A program made the translations under genes and the position numbers. Positions 50,083 to 58,931 of a stretch of 64,000 nucleotides of DNA are shown here, one piece after another. Source of the stretch: JBCCQH01 sp039024435 (lineage in GTDB: Bacteria; Bacteroidota; Bacteroidia; J057; JADKCL01); the NCBI GenBank assembly GCA_039024435.1, contig JBCCQH010000029.1, positions 1-64,000 of the forward strand. Reading direction: 5' to 3'. How positions within the stretch are numbered: the first letter of the stretch is position 1; each line of letters starts with the position of its first letter. The notes beneath the pieces were generated by a model. It was given only the letters and a program-made list of their open reading frames with translations. It did not search any database and was not told the DNA's origin.

Positions 50083-51603
50083 TTACGCATTAACTTCCAC
50101 TTGTGCGGCGTATTTTTCCTGAACGATTGCCACCAAAGCCTTTTCCTGAATTTTTGCCTCCAACCAATGTACCACAAAGATAAAGTTGTCCGCGCGGACC
50201 TCGAATCCACCCGCGAGGTACTGTTGCACTTCGGTGTGAAAGCGCACGAGGGCTTCCTTTTGGTCCTGGCGCCCGGCGAGGTCCACAAACCGGGTCATGA
50301 AATTGGTAAAGGTCCTTTCCAGCTCAAATTCCGGAGCTTTTTTTTGCCAGAGTCGCCGCCAGGTGCGGGCGTACATTGCGATCAGGTCGGGATCTTCCTG
50401 TTCCAGGGCAAAGATAAGCAGGAAGCATTTGCCGGCGGCTTGCAGATTGGTGCGTCCCGCCGGTTCACTGACCACGCGCTTGGCAAATCGATTGGCCTGG
50501 CGGACATTGCCCGCACACCACCACACGATGGCAAACAGGTAGCGGATATAGGCCAAGGTACCCGCGGGCGTGTTTTCCGCGTGCTGCTTCAGGCTGGCGG
50601 TCAGATAGGACATCTGGCTGCGAAAAGGCGCGACGTCCCCGGTATTCAGCGTGTAGGAGGAGAGATTGGAAGCAAAATTCAGAAAGACCGAGCGCCTAAC
50701 CGTGTCTTTGTCGCTTTTGATTTGCAGCAGCTTTAAAGTCGCCTCCAGGGCGGAGCTGTAGTCGCCGATGACGCTGAGGGACAGGGCGTAAGCCCCCAGG
50801 GCAAAAACATAGCGCACCGGCTCTTCCCGGATGAGGAAGTCATTGGACTCAAAGACACTGAGCATGCTGCGGAGCACGTGCGCCCGGCCCTCAAAGTCGA
50901 GTTGGTGCTGCCGGATGATGTTCCAGATGCGGTACTTGATGGAGCGGGCCCGGGCGGGAAGCTTTGCGTCCGGAATCGCGAGGAGTTCGTGCCGCTCAAG
51001 TTCCGCCACGAGGTCAGCGCTGAAGCGGCCCGACTGTGAAGTACGGTCGAGGACCGCATTGACTTCCTTGTCGTGGAGGTCTTGCAAGCTGCGGATCGCG
51101 GCGAGGCTTTGGAAGGCGTCGTCCCGGGTGCCGACCACGGCGGCCCGGTGTTCGTAGAGGGCTTTGGCCGATGCAACGAAGGGCAAGGCGACCAGTTCGT
51201 AATCGGCCAGGATGCGCAGGGCACCGTAGCGTTCTTCCCGCTTGGCGATTTCGCGGGCTTGCCGGATCTTTTTCATGGCAAAATGGTACAGCGAACGTTC
51301 CAGCAGCAAGCGGATCTCGGTCAGGCGGTTCTGCATGATTGTTTCCGGATGCTCGTTGTGGATCCGCAGCACCCGGAGCAGCAGATTGCTCAGGTGTTTT
51401 TTTGCCTCGGAGAAGCTGCCAAAGTCAAACTGCGCCTTCAGCGCCGCTTCATCGTAGACTTTTTGCGCTTCGATGGCCCGGTACAGAGCGAGGTACTTGG
51501 GCAGTTGCCCCCGGTTGCGGGTGTGCATGTAACGCATGAAGTTGTCCTTGTCTGCCTTGGTGAGGGAGTGAACGAGGTAAAATAAATATTCCGAATTTTT
51601 CAT
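50083..51603 (-). CDS. Hypothetical helical-repeat protein
   Basis: The 506-residue, mostly helical protein starts KNSEYLFYLVHSLTKADKDN. It has TPR-like helix pairs (ALKAQFDFGSFSEAKKHLSN, KKIRQAREIAKREERYGALR, FAKRVVSEPAGRTNLQAAGK). No signal peptide or catalytic motif is visible. Large cytoplasmic helical proteins of this type are common and uncharacterised in Bacteroidota. Function unknown. Confidence 0.65.
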   Translation of the reverse strand: MKNSEYLFYLVHSLTKADKDNFMRYMHTRNRGQLPKYLALYRAIEAQKVYDEAALKAQFDFGSFSEAKKHLSNLLLRVLRIHNEHPETIMQNRLTEIRLLLERSLYHFAMKKIRQAREIAKREERYGALRILADYELVALPFVASAKALYEHRAAVVGTRDDAFQSLAAIRSLQDLHDKEVNAVLDRTSQSGRFSADLVAELERHELLAIPDAKLPARARSIKYRIWNIIRQHQLDFEGRAHVLRSMLSVFESNDFLIREEPVRYVFALGAYALSLSVIGDYSSALEATLKLLQIKSDKDTVRRSVFLNFASNLSSYTLNTGDVAPFRSQMSYLTASLKQHAENTPAGTLAYIRYLFAIVWWCAGNVRQANRFAKRVVSEPAGRTNLQAAGKCFLLIFALEQEDPDLIAMYARTWRRLWQKKAPEFELERTFTNFMTRFVDLAGRQDQKEALVRFHTEVQQYLAGGFEVRADNFIFVVHWLEAKIQEKALVAIVQEKYAAQVEVNA

Positions 51604-51813
51604 AAAAAACGCGCCGAAAATATTTTCAGCATTCTTTATATAAAGTGTTGTTATACAATAAAGTAAATTTGATTATCGTAAAAAGCAAGCCTTATTTTTC
51701 TGCAAATTCGGTTTGAATGGCGGTTGGGGGAGTACCATATTTGAAAAACAATGTTCAAGGTTGGTTTACCAAACGACAGCCCTGAACCCGTTCTTTGGCG
51801 CAAAAACGTAAAG

Positions 51814-52159
51814 CATTGACAAAGTTCTAATTGTACACGCTTGAATGCCTTATTGTAACGATATATTCGCTACGGAAAGCGTTGAACACTAGAACTTTTG
51901 CTAGCTTCCATTGGACAAACCCTACGCCTGCGCGCGTCTTGTCAATGTTTGCAACTCGCCAGGGATTGATCCGCCCTTCAGATCTATACAGCAACGCTTT
52001 CCTATCTGATTGGCCTCATTTCCCGCTCACGTGAGCTTGCCGACTTGACAAGATGCCGCCCAGGCAAAATCAAGAAAGAATCTCGCAAATTACCTCTCAT
52101 AAATAATTCCGACCTATCTAAACTGGGATCCCGTTATTGCGACGGGATTTCCTTTTTTT
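51814..52159 (+). ncRNA. Candidate structured non-coding RNA
   Basis: Three long complementary pairs lie in a gap with no coding frame: CATTGACAA (51814) with TTGTCAATG (51939), AGTTCTA (51823) with TAGAACT (51890), and GGAAAGCGTTG (51874) with CAACGCTTTCC (51992). The third crosses the first two, as in a pseudoknot. The region ends in a hairpin plus T run at 52128-52159 oriented for a plus-strand transcript, while both flanking genes are on the minus strand. No consensus promoter was found. It does not match the tmRNA or RNase P RNA core motifs I know. Confidence 0.4.
52128..52159 (+). terminator. Intrinsic terminator on plus strand
   Basis: ATCCCGT (52128-52134) pairs with ACGGGAT (52142-52148) and TTCC plus a run of seven T follow. 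No plus-strand gene precedes it, which supports a non-coding transcript. Confidence 0.7.
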
Positions 52160-52184
52160 CGGTCCGGTGGATTTCGAAAAACGT

Positions 52185-52691
52185 TCACTGCTCACCGTAG
52201 CGCAAGCGGTGCATGTAGCGGTAGTACCGGTCGTGGACCGCGTCATCCACAAAGGTGGTCAGTGCGTCGTGGGAGATGAGGTTTTGCTCGAACAGTACCC
52301 GGATGCGGGAACCTTCCCAGGAGTAGCGGAACCCCATGGCGTCTTCCTTTTTGCCGCCGCCGTAGCGGTTGGCCATCCAGTCCCGAAAGCGATCCGAATC
52401 GGTGCCCGAGGTTTTGACTTCGATGGAGTGCAATTTGCCTTCCCAGAAGAACAACTTGATGGATTTTAGGGGAATGTCTTCTACCGCAACGATGGGATTA
52501 ACGGGGATATAGCGCATCAGGCGCTGCGATTTGCCGTTGCGGCGGATATCCTCAATGGAGTCCGCCGGTTGCCCCAACTGGAAGTGCAAAAAGCCATTGT
52601 CCGCGTCCAGCAGCGATTGGGCTCGGGCCGGAGCCGCCAAAAATCCCGCGACGAGCACCAGCGCAAAAGTGAGTTGTTTTAACATTCGCAT
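52185..52691 (-). CDS. Hypothetical exported protein
   Basis: From ATG 52691 the protein has 168 residues with a signal peptide (LKQLTFALVLVAGFLAAPARA) and a compact body (FLHFQLGQPADSIEDIRRNG, FFWEGKLHSIEVKTSGTDSD, RIRVLFEQNLISHDALTTFV). No family is recognised. It is probably periplasmic. The frame continues to 52751 without features. Confidence 0.55.
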   Translation of the reverse strand: MRMLKQLTFALVLVAGFLAAPARAQSLLDADNGFLHFQLGQPADSIEDIRRNGKSQRLMRYIPVNPIVAVEDIPLKSIKLFFWEGKLHSIEVKTSGTDSDRFRDWMANRYGGGKKEDAMGFRYSWEGSRIRVLFEQNLISHDALTTFVDDAVHDRYYRYMHRLRYGEQ

Positions 52692-52813
52692 TGCACTTGA
52701 AGATACAATATTTATGCCAAAATCGGCGGCCGAAAGGGGGTAAAACTGCATTCGGGGTTTGGGGGCGTGTTCCCGCGGGATCCCGGGGGGCTCCAGGCAA
52801 AAGCACTATTTGA

Positions 52814-52976
52814 GAGGCTGTTTAAGTTTAATCCTATGATTTTGCTAGGGCATTTTTTTCTGCCCCTCTTCGGCTATTTTCTCGCCCCTAGCTTTTGCTA
52901 TGAACTCCAAAATGAGCTTCGATGGACAAAAAAAGTCTGCGCTAGCAAATTTCACCCACCAATTTTAAACCGCCTC
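52814..52976 (+). repeat. MITE-like interspersed repeat, copy 4 (best preserved)
   Basis: The 163-bp element runs from GAGGCTGTTTAAGTTTAATC to CCAATTTTAAACCGCCTC, so its ends form inverted repeats (GAGGCNGTTTAA). The interior carries a smaller inverted set TTGCTAGGG ... CCCCTAGC plus TAGC-TTTT-GCTA. It has no open frame. Its right end lies only 77 bp from the deacetylase start. Confidence 0.87.
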
Positions 52977-53053
52977 ATAGATTGAGGTGGGGGGGACGTC
53001 GCCCCGCCGATTTGCGCGCTCGTGTGCGCAATGTGTACCTTGCGGTCGTGAAG

Positions 53054-53707
53054 ATGACCCGTACACCCGGATGGCTGATGCAACTGTACCCACGCCGGAT
53101 CTGGCGCATGCCCGCTGCCGGGCGCAAGGTATACTTGACGTTTGACGATGGACCGACTCCGGGGGTGACGGACCGATTGCTGGACCAATTGGCGGGATAC
53201 GGGGCAAAAGCGACCTTTTTTTGTGTGGGCGCGCGGGTGGCGCGCTTCCCCGGGTTGGTGCGGCGCCAGTTGGCAGAAGGCCACACGATTGGGAATCACA
53301 CCCAGCACCACCGCAATGGCTGGCAGACGCCGACGGCGGACTATTTGGACGACGTTTGGCAAGCGGATGAGGCCTTTCGAGCGGCGGTCGGCGATCATCC
53401 CCGCTTGTTCCGCCCGCCTTACGGCAAAGCGGGACGCCGCAGTGCCCGCGCTCTGGCCCGCCACTACCGATTGGTGATGTGGGATGTCATGCCGGGCGAC
53501 TTTTATCCGGACCACGACGCCCCCAAGGTCGCCCAATTGGTCTGTCGCTACGTACAGCCGGGTTCGGTGGTGGTGCTGCACGATTCACCCAAGTACGGGG
53601 CGAAGATGCTGGACGCCCTGCCGGAAATATTGGCCTACCTCCGGCAACAAGGTTTCGAAATGGCGGCGCTTCCCGATGCGGATTTCAAGGCACCAAGACA
53701 AACTTGA
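53054..53707 (+). CDS. Polysaccharide deacetylase (NodB-like)
   Basis: From ATG 53054 the protein has 217 residues with the NodB catalytic set: VYLTFDDGPTPG (motif 1), GHTIGNHTQHH (motif 2), PRLFRPPYGK (motif 3) and GSVVVLHDSP (motif 5-like). It should deacetylate N-acetyl groups in a polysaccharide or peptidoglycan in a metal-dependent manner. No signal peptide is seen. The extension to 52982 runs into the MITE. Its 3' end overlaps the convergent gene by 23 bp. Confidence 0.9.
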   Translation: MTRTPGWLMQLYPRRIWRMPAAGRKVYLTFDDGPTPGVTDRLLDQLAGYGAKATFFCVGARVARFPGLVRRQLAEGHTIGNHTQHHRNGWQTPTADYLDDVWQADEAFRAAVGDHPRLFRPPYGKAGRRSARALARHYRLVMWDVMPGDFYPDHDAPKVAQLVCRYVQPGSVVVLHDSPKYGAKMLDALPEILAYLRQQGFEMAALPDADFKAPRQT

Positions 53708-54533
53708 GCGCTCCGCAAAAATTTTCCGTTGAAACCAGGCTTAGATTGCGCTCTTTTTTTCCGTCGAAAAAGGTCAGCGCGGCGGTATTCGGGGGAAATC
53801 GGCCCTCGTTCTCCGCGTAGAGGATCAGGCGATTGTCCGCATTGTCGTCCAGCTCGATTTCGATCATCCGCTTCTGTTTGCGCAGGGGGTAGTTCTGCAG
53901 CAGCCATTTTCCGTTGTAACTCAGGGAAATGACATCGCCGTCGACTTTGTCGGCGTCCCAGACGTAGAGGCGCAGCCGCTTCAACCCGACCGGGACTTCG
54001 CGCTGGCGATTGATGGGGCGTCCGTCGAGGGCGCCGTAGACCCGGAGGGCTTGCTCGGCTTCCGAATCGGGGAGCGGAGCATCGCTCGGCGGATTGGGGT
54101 TCAGGCGTTCCAGAATAATTTTTCCCGGAGCACAGCGCGCCCGCGCCGTCGATCCCTGCCAGTCACCTTCCAAGCGGTACAGCCCGCCTTTTTCCGTGAC
54201 CCGCAAGGTCCCGTCCTTGATGCACCAGGACCGAAGTGCGGCATCATTGCCCCGCCGTTCCCGAGTTTCGCGGAAAGTCATGACATCGTCGGTAGTAAAG
54301 CCCATGAATTCCATCTCGGCGTAGATGTCCAGGCTATCGGGCAGGGAAATGTAGGTGGTGCCACTAAGAAGATTCCCATTTTGGGCGATGTGCATCCGAA
54401 AACGATAGGAGCTATAGGGGGCAGGCTGGCCTTCTTGGGTCAATTTTCCGAGCCAGGTTCCCTGAAATAGTGGATCTTGAGCGAACAATGATCCCCAACC
54501 CAAGAGCAGTAGAAAAATAAGTTGTCTTCGCAT
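53685..54533 (-). CDS. Hypothetical exported protein
   Basis: The 282-residue protein has a signal peptide (LIFLLLLGWGSLFAQ). A lipocalin-like beta domain follows (FQGTWLGKLTQEGQPAPYSS, YRFRMHIAQNGNLLSGTTYI, YRLEGDWQGSTARARCAPGK). The C-terminal domain reads KRLRLYVWDADKVDGDVISL and RLILYAENEGRFPPNTAALT. Proteins of this design are common and uncharacterised in Bacteroidota. Confidence 0.6.
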   Translation of the reverse strand: MRRQLIFLLLLGWGSLFAQDPLFQGTWLGKLTQEGQPAPYSSYRFRMHIAQNGNLLSGTTYISLPDSLDIYAEMEFMGFTTDDVMTFRETRERRGNDAALRSWCIKDGTLRVTEKGGLYRLEGDWQGSTARARCAPGKIILERLNPNPPSDAPLPDSEAEQALRVYGALDGRPINRQREVPVGLKRLRLYVWDADKVDGDVISLSYNGKWLLQNYPLRKQKRMIEIELDDNADNRLILYAENEGRFPPNTAALTFFDGKKERNLSLVSTENFCGALKFVLVP

Positions 54534-54585
54534 AGTTGACCTCTCCCTAAAGAGAACGCTGGAACTCAGCAAAAGTGATGCTGCT

Positions 54586-55395
54586 TCACGCGAGGGCAGC
54601 ATAAATCTCACAAAAGTCCCGAACGCGGGCTTCTTCCACCGCATTGTCCGCCTTGCCGTCGCGCTTGAAGTAACTGCCCACGATGAAGCCGTCGGCGAGG
54701 GAGTGGAGGCTGCGGAGATTGGAAGGATTCGTACCGCTGCCGATGACGACCGGCAGGTGGGTATTTTGCTGGACTACCTCGAGGTCTTGGACCTGGGTGG
54801 CGGCGCCAGTTCCGGAACCGGACACGATCAGGGCATCGGCGAGGCTGCGCTCACTTAGGTCGCGCGCCTCGATGTCCAGGCCCAGAGCCGCGATGGGGGC
54901 GGCGTGTTTCACCGCGACGTCGGCAAAGATCAGAACTGGGGCCCGGAGTTGATCGCGCTTGCGCAGGGTGGCGTAGGCCCGGCCCTGGACGATGCCTTGG
55001 TCGGTAAGTACGGCGGCATTGTGGACATTGACCCGGATAAAATCTGCCCCGATGGCCGCCGCGATGGACAAGGCGGCATCGGCATCGTTGCGCAGGACAT
55101 TGATCCCGAGCGGAATTTTTACGGCTTTGCGGATTTCGTGGCCGACGGCCGCCATGGCCGCCACCGTTTCGTTGGGTACCCGATCTGGGTAAAAGGGGAC
55201 ATCCCGAAAGTTCTCGACGATGAGCCCATCGACCCCGTGGCGGGCAAATGTTTCCGCTTCCGCGAGGGCGCGCTCGTAAATCGCCGAAGGCTTGCCGCCG
55301 TAGAGGGGAGCCCCGGGCAAGGCCAACAGATGAATGCAGGCGATCAGCGGTTTGCGCTTAGGAAATAGGTCGGAGTAGCGAATGGGAACAGCCAT
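54586..55395 (-). CDS. BtpA/SgcQ-family TIM-barrel protein
   Basis: The 269-residue protein has the family pattern CIHLLALPGAPLYGGKPSAI, GVDGLIVENFRDVPFYPDRV, PLGINVLRNDADAALSIAAA, DFIRVNVHNAAVLTDQGI and VVIGSGTNPSN. BtpA is required for photosystem I stability in cyanobacteria and SgcQ is in a sugar operon of E. coli; the reaction is unknown. The gene stands alone here. Confidence 0.88.
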   Translation of the reverse strand: MAVPIRYSDLFPKRKPLIACIHLLALPGAPLYGGKPSAIYERALAEAETFARHGVDGLIVENFRDVPFYPDRVPNETVAAMAAVGHEIRKAVKIPLGINVLRNDADAALSIAAAIGADFIRVNVHNAAVLTDQGIVQGRAYATLRKRDQLRAPVLIFADVAVKHAAPIAALGLDIEARDLSERSLADALIVSGSGTGAATQVQDLEVVQQNTHLPVVIGSGTNPSNLRSLHSLADGFIVGSYFKRDGKADNAVEEARVRDFCEIYAALA

Positions 55396-55489
55396 GCCGT
55401 AAAAATAGGAAAAATTGGGGCCGGGCAGAAAAAAACCGCAGGGGCGATCCGGCCCCCACGGTAATTGAGTAAAAAAACTACTACTACTA

Positions 55490-58207
55490 TTATTTGGTGA
55501 CGACGAAGCGCTTGGTCATCAGTGCATTGTCGTGGGCAATTGTCAGCAAATAAGAACCAGCCGGGAAATCCTGTACGTCGATGGCTTGCTGGTTCATACC
55601 GGCAAGGAGGACGATGGACTCCGCTTTCAGGATGCGTCCGGTGAGATCGGAAATGCGCAGCGTGGCTGGGGCGTCTACCTTGCTTGCATAAAGATAGTTC
55701 AAAGTTGCATTTGTTGGGTTGGGGAAGAGCAATAATCCTTCCCTTTCGGTGGCATTGGCGGCTTCGGCGCCCTTGGTGCCACCGGAGACACAGAAGCTGG
55801 TCGTCTCGGAACTGCCGAAATTGCCTCCCGAAGCGAGGGTGCTGCCACCCTCGGTCACAAGGTAGCTGCCATTGCCGTAGGCGCAGCAGATGCCATCGCC
55901 GAATCCATCGAGGATGACGAAATCGTAGCAACCGTCGGGCAAGCACTCGGTCAGGTTCAGCGTGGAGCCATCCGGCTGCGAACCGTAGGTGCCCCCGGAA
56001 GCGACGACCGTGGCCCCCTGGCGGATCTCCCAACTGGTTTCTTCGGGATAGTTGTCGAAGGTGATCGAGATGTTGACGTTGGTGCAGCCACCACCGCCAC
56101 CGCCGGTGGACAGCGAGAGGTCATCGATGGCCATGTCACCTTGCCAGGTGGTGCCGGTCGTTCCGACGAAGCGCAGGCGCAGATCGCCGCCGGCATAGCT
56201 GTTCAGGTCCACACTGGCAGACAGCCAGGCATTTCCCTGGTTGCCGTTGCGGTTCCAGACATTCGCCCAGGACGTACCATTATTGGAACTGGCTTCGAGG
56301 ACGAGGTTGCCCATAGCGCTTGCCCCAAACAGGTGGTACTGGAAGTCAAAGGTCGCCTGGGAAGCACCCGCGAGATCAAAGCAGGGGCTTTCCAGGGTGG
56401 CGACCCGGTTGGGGTAATTCGGAGTGGAAGATTCGGTATAGGCGTAGAAACTGCCTTCGCTGGCCCCGGAAGGCCCCGTATTGTTCGAGGGCGTACCGCC
56501 CGACCGGCGGGTCCAGTCGAAGTCGTCGCTGCCGCTCTGCGTCCAGGTGCCAAACCCCGATTCAAAGCCCTGGGCGTAGGGGAAGCTGGAGACAGTGTTG
56601 GCGCAACTGGGAGCCGTGCCGACCGCAGTGACGGAAATGTCGTCGATGGCGATATCGCCTTGCCAACTGGTAGCGGTGAGGGCGTTGTAGCGGACCTGGA
56701 TCGTACTGCCGGCGTAGCTGCTCAGGTTGACCGAAGCAGCATTCCAGTTGCTTCCCTGGGTTCCGGACTGGTTCCAGACCGAAGTCCAGGAACTACCGCC
56801 GTCGGTCGAGACTTCTAGGTCAACGGTGCCGACTGCATTGCCGAGCATGTGGTACTGGAAGGAGAAGTTGACTTGGGAATTGCTCGGCAGATCGAAGCAG
56901 GGACCGTTGAGGAGGGTGCGGCGCGAGGGGAAGTTGGGATTGGAAGCTTCCACGTACACGTAAAAGGTGCCACTGGCCGCAGAGCTGGGGCCGGTTCCGC
57001 TGGAGGGCGTCGTGCCGGAGCGGCGGGCCCAGTCAAAGTCATCGCTGGAGCTTTGGCTCCAGTCACCTAAACCGCTTTCGAAGCTTTCACTGTAGGGGAA
57101 GGAGCTGATGGAACTGGCGCAGGGATTGCTCACCCCCCCGCACTTGGACGAACTGGCGAGGATGCCGCGGCGGGGACTGTTGGACAGGACGGTCTGCATG
57201 CGCGACTTTTGGTCTTGCGTGTAGATGTTCATGCAGTCGTCATTGGTGTAGTCCATGTAGTTCTCCACCATGTCGGAGGAGCCACAGGAAGAAGCGTTCG
57301 GGCAGCCGAAATTGGAGCCACCGGCGAGCGGGGTATCGTTGCAGAAATCATCGACGCCGCAGCCACCGTCGCCCCAGATGTGGCGCAGTCCGATCCAGTG
57401 ACCGATCTCGTGGGTCAGGGTCCGGCCCTTGTCGTAGGGAGGAGAACCCCCCGGGTTCGTGGTGCTGCCGACCGAACGCGGAATGACCACGACGCCGTCG
57501 GTGCTGGAAGCGCCTCCGTTGGAGTTCAGGCCGGGAAGACCGGAGCTGCTGGGAAATTGGGCGTACCCCAGGATGCCGCAATTCACGTCCAGCACCCAGA
57601 TGTTGAGGTACTCGTTTGGATTCCACTGCGACTGGGGCTTAATGGTATTTTCGATGTAGCTGTCATCAAATCCACCGCCGCTGAGGCAGACGCCGTAAGG
57701 CGGGGCGGTCCAGCCCTGGCTGCTGCGGCTGATCCGGTTGATTCCCGGTTCGCTCATGGGATTGCCGTTCGGATCGACGGTCGCGGGGCAAAACTCGATT
57801 TCGGTATCGGCCCCGACCGGATCGCTGTTGAATCCGGAGGTGCCCGCAATCCGGCGGAAATCATTGTTCAACTGGGTGACCTGGGCATTGATGAGGGTAG
57901 CGGAGAGGTTGTCTCCGGCACCGATGGGATCGCTGTCGTGGATGACGTGGAACACGATGGGAATGGTTGTGACCGCATTGACGCGGGCGTTGGTGGCGAT
58001 GTTTTGTTTGTACTCCTCCACCAGCGGAGCCAGCCAGTTTTCGAACTGGTCCAGCGTTCCGAGTTCCGGATGGGTGTGCCGGAGTTGCGCATCCGCTTCC
58101 ATGGTGTAGCAGCGGATGACGTCGTACTCCGACGTGTTTTGGGCGATGGCCGGGACCATGCCCCCCAATAGCATCAAGATTAGCGTAATTGTAATTTTTA
58201 GCTTCAT
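55490..58207 (-). CDS. Secreted M43 (pappalysin-like) metalloprotease with T9SS sorting domain
   Basis: The 905-residue protein has a signal peptide (ITITLILMLLGGMVPAIA) and a propeptide-like region. The catalytic domain holds LTHEIGHWIGLRH (zinc ligands His266, His270, His276), followed by CNDTP and NYMDYTNDDC for the Met-turn. Two tandem MAM-like repeats follow (SSFPYSESFESGLGDWSQSS and SSFPYAQGFESGFGTWTQSG). A glycine-rich calcium-binding-like segment and the sorting domain (FPNPTNATLNYLYASK to ALMTKRFVVTK) complete it. It should be exported through T9SS and cut extracellular proteins. Confidence 0.92.
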   Translation of the reverse strand: MKLKITITLILMLLGGMVPAIAQNTSEYDVIRCYTMEADAQLRHTHPELGTLDQFENWLAPLVEEYKQNIATNARVNAVTTIPIVFHVIHDSDPIGAGDNLSATLINAQVTQLNNDFRRIAGTSGFNSDPVGADTEIEFCPATVDPNGNPMSEPGINRISRSSQGWTAPPYGVCLSGGGFDDSYIENTIKPQSQWNPNEYLNIWVLDVNCGILGYAQFPSSSGLPGLNSNGGASSTDGVVVIPRSVGSTTNPGGSPPYDKGRTLTHEIGHWIGLRHIWGDGGCGVDDFCNDTPLAGGSNFGCPNASSCGSSDMVENYMDYTNDDCMNIYTQDQKSRMQTVLSNSPRRGILASSSKCGGVSNPCASSISSFPYSESFESGLGDWSQSSSDDFDWARRSGTTPSSGTGPSSAASGTFYVYVEASNPNFPSRRTLLNGPCFDLPSNSQVNFSFQYHMLGNAVGTVDLEVSTDGGSSWTSVWNQSGTQGSNWNAASVNLSSYAGSTIQVRYNALTATSWQGDIAIDDISVTAVGTAPSCANTVSSFPYAQGFESGFGTWTQSGSDDFDWTRRSGGTPSNNTGPSGASEGSFYAYTESSTPNYPNRVATLESPCFDLAGASQATFDFQYHLFGASAMGNLVLEASSNNGTSWANVWNRNGNQGNAWLSASVDLNSYAGGDLRLRFVGTTGTTWQGDMAIDDLSLSTGGGGGGCTNVNISITFDNYPEETSWEIRQGATVVASGGTYGSQPDGSTLNLTECLPDGCYDFVILDGFGDGICCAYGNGSYLVTEGGSTLASGGNFGSSETTSFCVSGGTKGAEAANATEREGLLLFPNPTNATLNYLYASKVDAPATLRISDLTGRILKAESIVLLAGMNQQAIDVQDFPAGSYLLTIAHDNALMTKRFVVTK

Positions 58208-58806
58208 TTTGCAAATAGATTTTTGGAGTTGTTCAACTCAAAGAGAAATTTTGAGACGCGGTCAGGCGCGTGCTCGTGGGTCGCAGAAATTGGGAGGTGT
58301 GGGGATTGGGAATGTCAGTGATGCATTTCCGGAAAAACCAGAAATTCCTTCACTGGTGCGTATCATTTAATGTATGGTACACCTCCAAGATTGATTTTCG
58401 GGTATAGCGATTCTTCGTTCCAAAGCGCGGCAGCAGTCGGAGAGCAGGGAAAAGATCAACGTTGCGTTATTCGATTACGAACCGTATCGATTGTATCAAG
58501 TAGATTGCCACCCAAGTGGCAAGCAGCGCCAAGTTCCTTAAAATATTGTTTTAATTACCTATCGGTACTAAGATATTCCAAATGCAGCGTGAAATAACAA
58601 AATGAAACCAATAGAGTCAAGTGAATAACGAATTAAATTTTGTGAGTGGCGTGGTTTGCGTAATTGTTACAGTTTCCGGAAAAAGATCCTGAATCGGTTT
58701 AATTCCGCGTTTTCAATGCTTGCATCGGATATGCGGGAGCCAAAGAAATTTTGAAAAAAATGTCGCCGGGCGATCATCGCGAAGGGGAAAGGCGGGATGC
58801 CGGGAT
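58208..58806. other. Intergenic region, no gene
   Basis: Short frames in this stretch lack family features or signal peptides. It probably holds the promoter of the M43 protease gene near its left end. Nothing else is recognised. Confidence 0.45.
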
Positions 58807-58857
58807 GAAAAACATAACCGCCCGTATTGCGCGGGGTTATTGCGCGATACGGGCGGA
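58807..58857 (-). terminator. Hairpin terminator (minus strand)
   Basis: CCGCCCGTAT (58818-58827) pairs with ATACGGGCGG (58847-58856), with GCGC/GCGC extending the stem inside. On the minus strand the stem is followed by TTATGTTTTT, so it would end the transcript of the gene at 58932-59624. Confidence 0.7.
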
Positions 58858-58931
58858 CACGGCAAGATTATTGCCGGAAGAGTGGGGACATTTGATTCCT
58901 TTGGAACTAGTCCGTGGAAGTCGGGAATGGA

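Noticed and set aside
51831..52034. 67-codon frame in the 51.8-kb gap
   Set aside because: It overlaps the complementary segments of the candidate RNA and has no protein features.
51814..52159. tmRNA or RNase P RNA
   Set aside because: The expected conserved segments of either RNA (tmRNA ends, RNase P P4 core) are not found.
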